A program made the translations under genes and the position numbers. From positions 1 to 5,051 of the forward strand of contig CALCOR010000152.1 in NCBI GenBank assembly GCA_937897085.1: 5,051 nt of DNA. Direction: 5' to 3'. How positions within the stretch are numbered: position 1 is the stretch's first letter; the number at the start of each line of letters is the position of its first letter. Positions 3,946-5,051 of this stretch are shown piece after piece. The DNA is from an uncultured euryarchaeote. GTDB lineage: Archaea > Thermoplasmatota > Poseidoniia > Poseidoniales > Thalassarchaeaceae. The notes under the pieces were generated by a model. That model did not search any database. It worked only from the letters and a program-made list of their open reading frames with translations, and was not told the origin of the DNA.

Positions 3946-5051
3946 ATGCTTGATGTGCGACGTCAGTCTGCCCATTCCATGAACAGCCTCGGCCGCGCAG
4001 GCGCACGAGGCATCGTTCCTCTGCTGATTGTCGCCATGATGCTCGCTTCGAGTTGGGGCATGTTCGGCTTGAACGAACCACCTACGGGTGAACCACTCGA
4101 GAATCCCGAGTCGCCGCTCGAAGCGTCTGTTCGCGGAAGCGGGGGACGTGTGGACGTCGGCAACTGGCAGATTGGCGACGAATGGATCTTCGCTGGAGCC
4201 ATGGATGTCGATGAACTGGTGGCCACCGCTGAGACAGTCACATCGGACGCTTCGCTGCTGCTTACCAACATGACCCAGACGGTCGTCGACATCTACGAAA
4301 TGGAAGTCGACAACGTCAGCACGCTCGTCTACGAGGTCTTCGGCAGCGGCCTGTTCGAGGAGGACAACGTCTCGATGGACCGCTACCGCGGCGACCTCGA
4401 TGTCATCTGGGAATCGACAGACATCTTCCGCGCCAGCGACCTGTCGATCGTTTCGACGAGCCTGGCTGTGGAAGTGGAGTTCACCGCATTCGATCGCATC
4501 GTCGTCTACATCGCAAACATGTCGGTCATCGACACCTATCATCCGCCGAAGGAGGTATACGACTTCCCGCTGCGAGTCGGTGATTCGTGGACGAACAACT
4601 ACTCGCACGACATGGATTATTCAGGATACAGCCCGTACTTCCCGGTCTCGGAGGATCACATCAGGTTCAACGAAAGTCAGCACATGGTGGTGGCGCAGGG
4701 CAATCCCAACGTGCCCTACGGAAACGGCTGTGCGAACTCCTACAACGCCACCGACACCAATGAGACCGGTCTGGTTCAGGACTACCGCTGGTGGTGCCCG
4801 GAGGTGAACAACTACGCTTGGCGGCACTATCGCAACAACATCGGGCTGTGGATCGATTTCAAGCTGAAGGAATACAATCCTGTGCCCCGTGACCTGAACA
4901 TCGACGTGGATCTGCTGTACCCCTCGTGGGCGACAGACACGGACATCGATGCCTGGGTGAACGTCACCGACGACCAAGGCGCTCCGGTCTCCAATCAGGA
5001 CCTCCTGTTCCGCTACGCCGGCAGTGGTTCCAATTCCACCATCACCACCGC
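3946..5051 (+). CDS. Secreted or membrane-anchored surface glycoprotein, N-terminal part (partial)
   Basis: The frame is open to the right edge (368 codons), so the C-terminus is missing. After a basic N-terminus there is one hydrophobic segment (residues about 22-41, GIVPLLIVAMMLASSWGMFG), a signal peptide or membrane anchor. The rest is acidic, Tyr/Trp/Asn-rich and beta-like, with ten N-x-S/T sequons, two cysteines (NGCANS and WWCPEV) that could pair, and a YDFPLRVGDSWTNNYS stretch of a kind common in archaeal exported proteins. The last visible part (WVNVTDDQGAPVSNQDLLFRY) looks like the start of an Ig-like or carboxypeptidase-regulatory-like repeat. I chose ATG 3946 because AGGT at 3936-3939 provides a Shine-Dalgarno-like site 6 nt upstream. 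ATG 3979 in the same frame is the alternative and would still keep the signal segment. It lies 21 nt after membrane protein copy 2, so probably in the same operon. The specific function is unknown. Confidence 0.82.
   Translation, partial: MLDVRRQSAHSMNSLGRAGARGIVPLLIVAMMLASSWGMFGLNEPPTGEPLENPESPLEASVRGSGGRVDVGNWQIGDEWIFAGAMDVDELVATAETVTSDASLLLTNMTQTVVDIYEMEVDNVSTLVYEVFGSGLFEEDNVSMDRYRGDLDVIWESTDIFRASDLSIVSTSLAVEVEFTAFDRIVVYIANMSVIDTYHPPKEVYDFPLRVGDSWTNNYSHDMDYSGYSPYFPVSEDHIRFNESQHMVVAQGNPNVPYGNGCANSYNATDTNETGLVQDYRWWCPEVNNYAWRHYRNNIGLWIDFKLKEYNPVPRDLNIDVDLLYPSWATDTDIDAWVNVTDDQGAPVSNQDLLFRYAGSGSNSTITT

Noticed and set aside
3979..3981. ATG 3979 as the start of the surface protein
   Set aside because: It is possible, but no Shine-Dalgarno precedes it, whereas ATG 3946 has AGGT 6 nt upstream. 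Both keep the signal segment, so this is left as an alternative.
3934..4608. 224-residue open frame on the minus strand opposite the surface protein
   Set aside because: The plus-strand frame has a signal peptide, sequons and a ribosome-binding site. The minus frame is valine/arginine/aspartate-rich in the way antisense translations are, with no recognisable domain.

Overview
The window looks archaeal, most likely from a marine euryarchaeon of the Marine Group II/III type (Poseidoniales or relatives). This rests on an archaeal TATA-binding protein (TBP), a mevalonate kinase resembling haloarchaeal enzymes, a TATA box about 26 nt before a probably leaderless start, bacterial-like Shine-Dalgarno sites inside the gene cluster, and a secreted protein rich in N-glycosylation sequons. 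The group assignment is inference; no marker in the window fixes it.

Layout. Bases 1-209 (minus strand) hold the N-terminal part of a membrane Fe-S oxidoreductase of the heterodisulfide-reductase-related family, running off the left edge. A divergent intergenic region of about 116 nt separates it from mevalonate kinase (mvk, 326-1303, plus). After 77 nt that contain a clear TATA box comes a 565-residue TBP gene (1381-3078). Three more plus-strand genes follow closely: two tandem paralogous small membrane proteins (3130-3531 and 3541-3924, the second with a strong Shine-Dalgarno overlapping the first gene's stop) and the start of a secreted or surface glycoprotein (3946 to the right edge, incomplete).

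The standout is the TBP. Both saddle repeats are intact, with all four DNA-intercalating phenylalanines and both central asparagines present. However, the short linker between the repeats is replaced by about 360 residues, and about 20 more are inserted early in repeat 2. The large insert contains a domain that closely resembles a module of phage tail-fibre and other virion proteins, flanked by highly charged, probably helical segments. A general transcription factor carrying a phage-structural-type domain between its two halves is the most unusual feature here.

How the genes relate: mvk supplies the isoprenoid lipid pathway, TBP is basal transcription, and the two small membrane proteins plus the surface protein look like a cell-envelope cluster. 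Nothing in the sequence links TBP functionally to its neighbours; the downstream genes may share its transcript.
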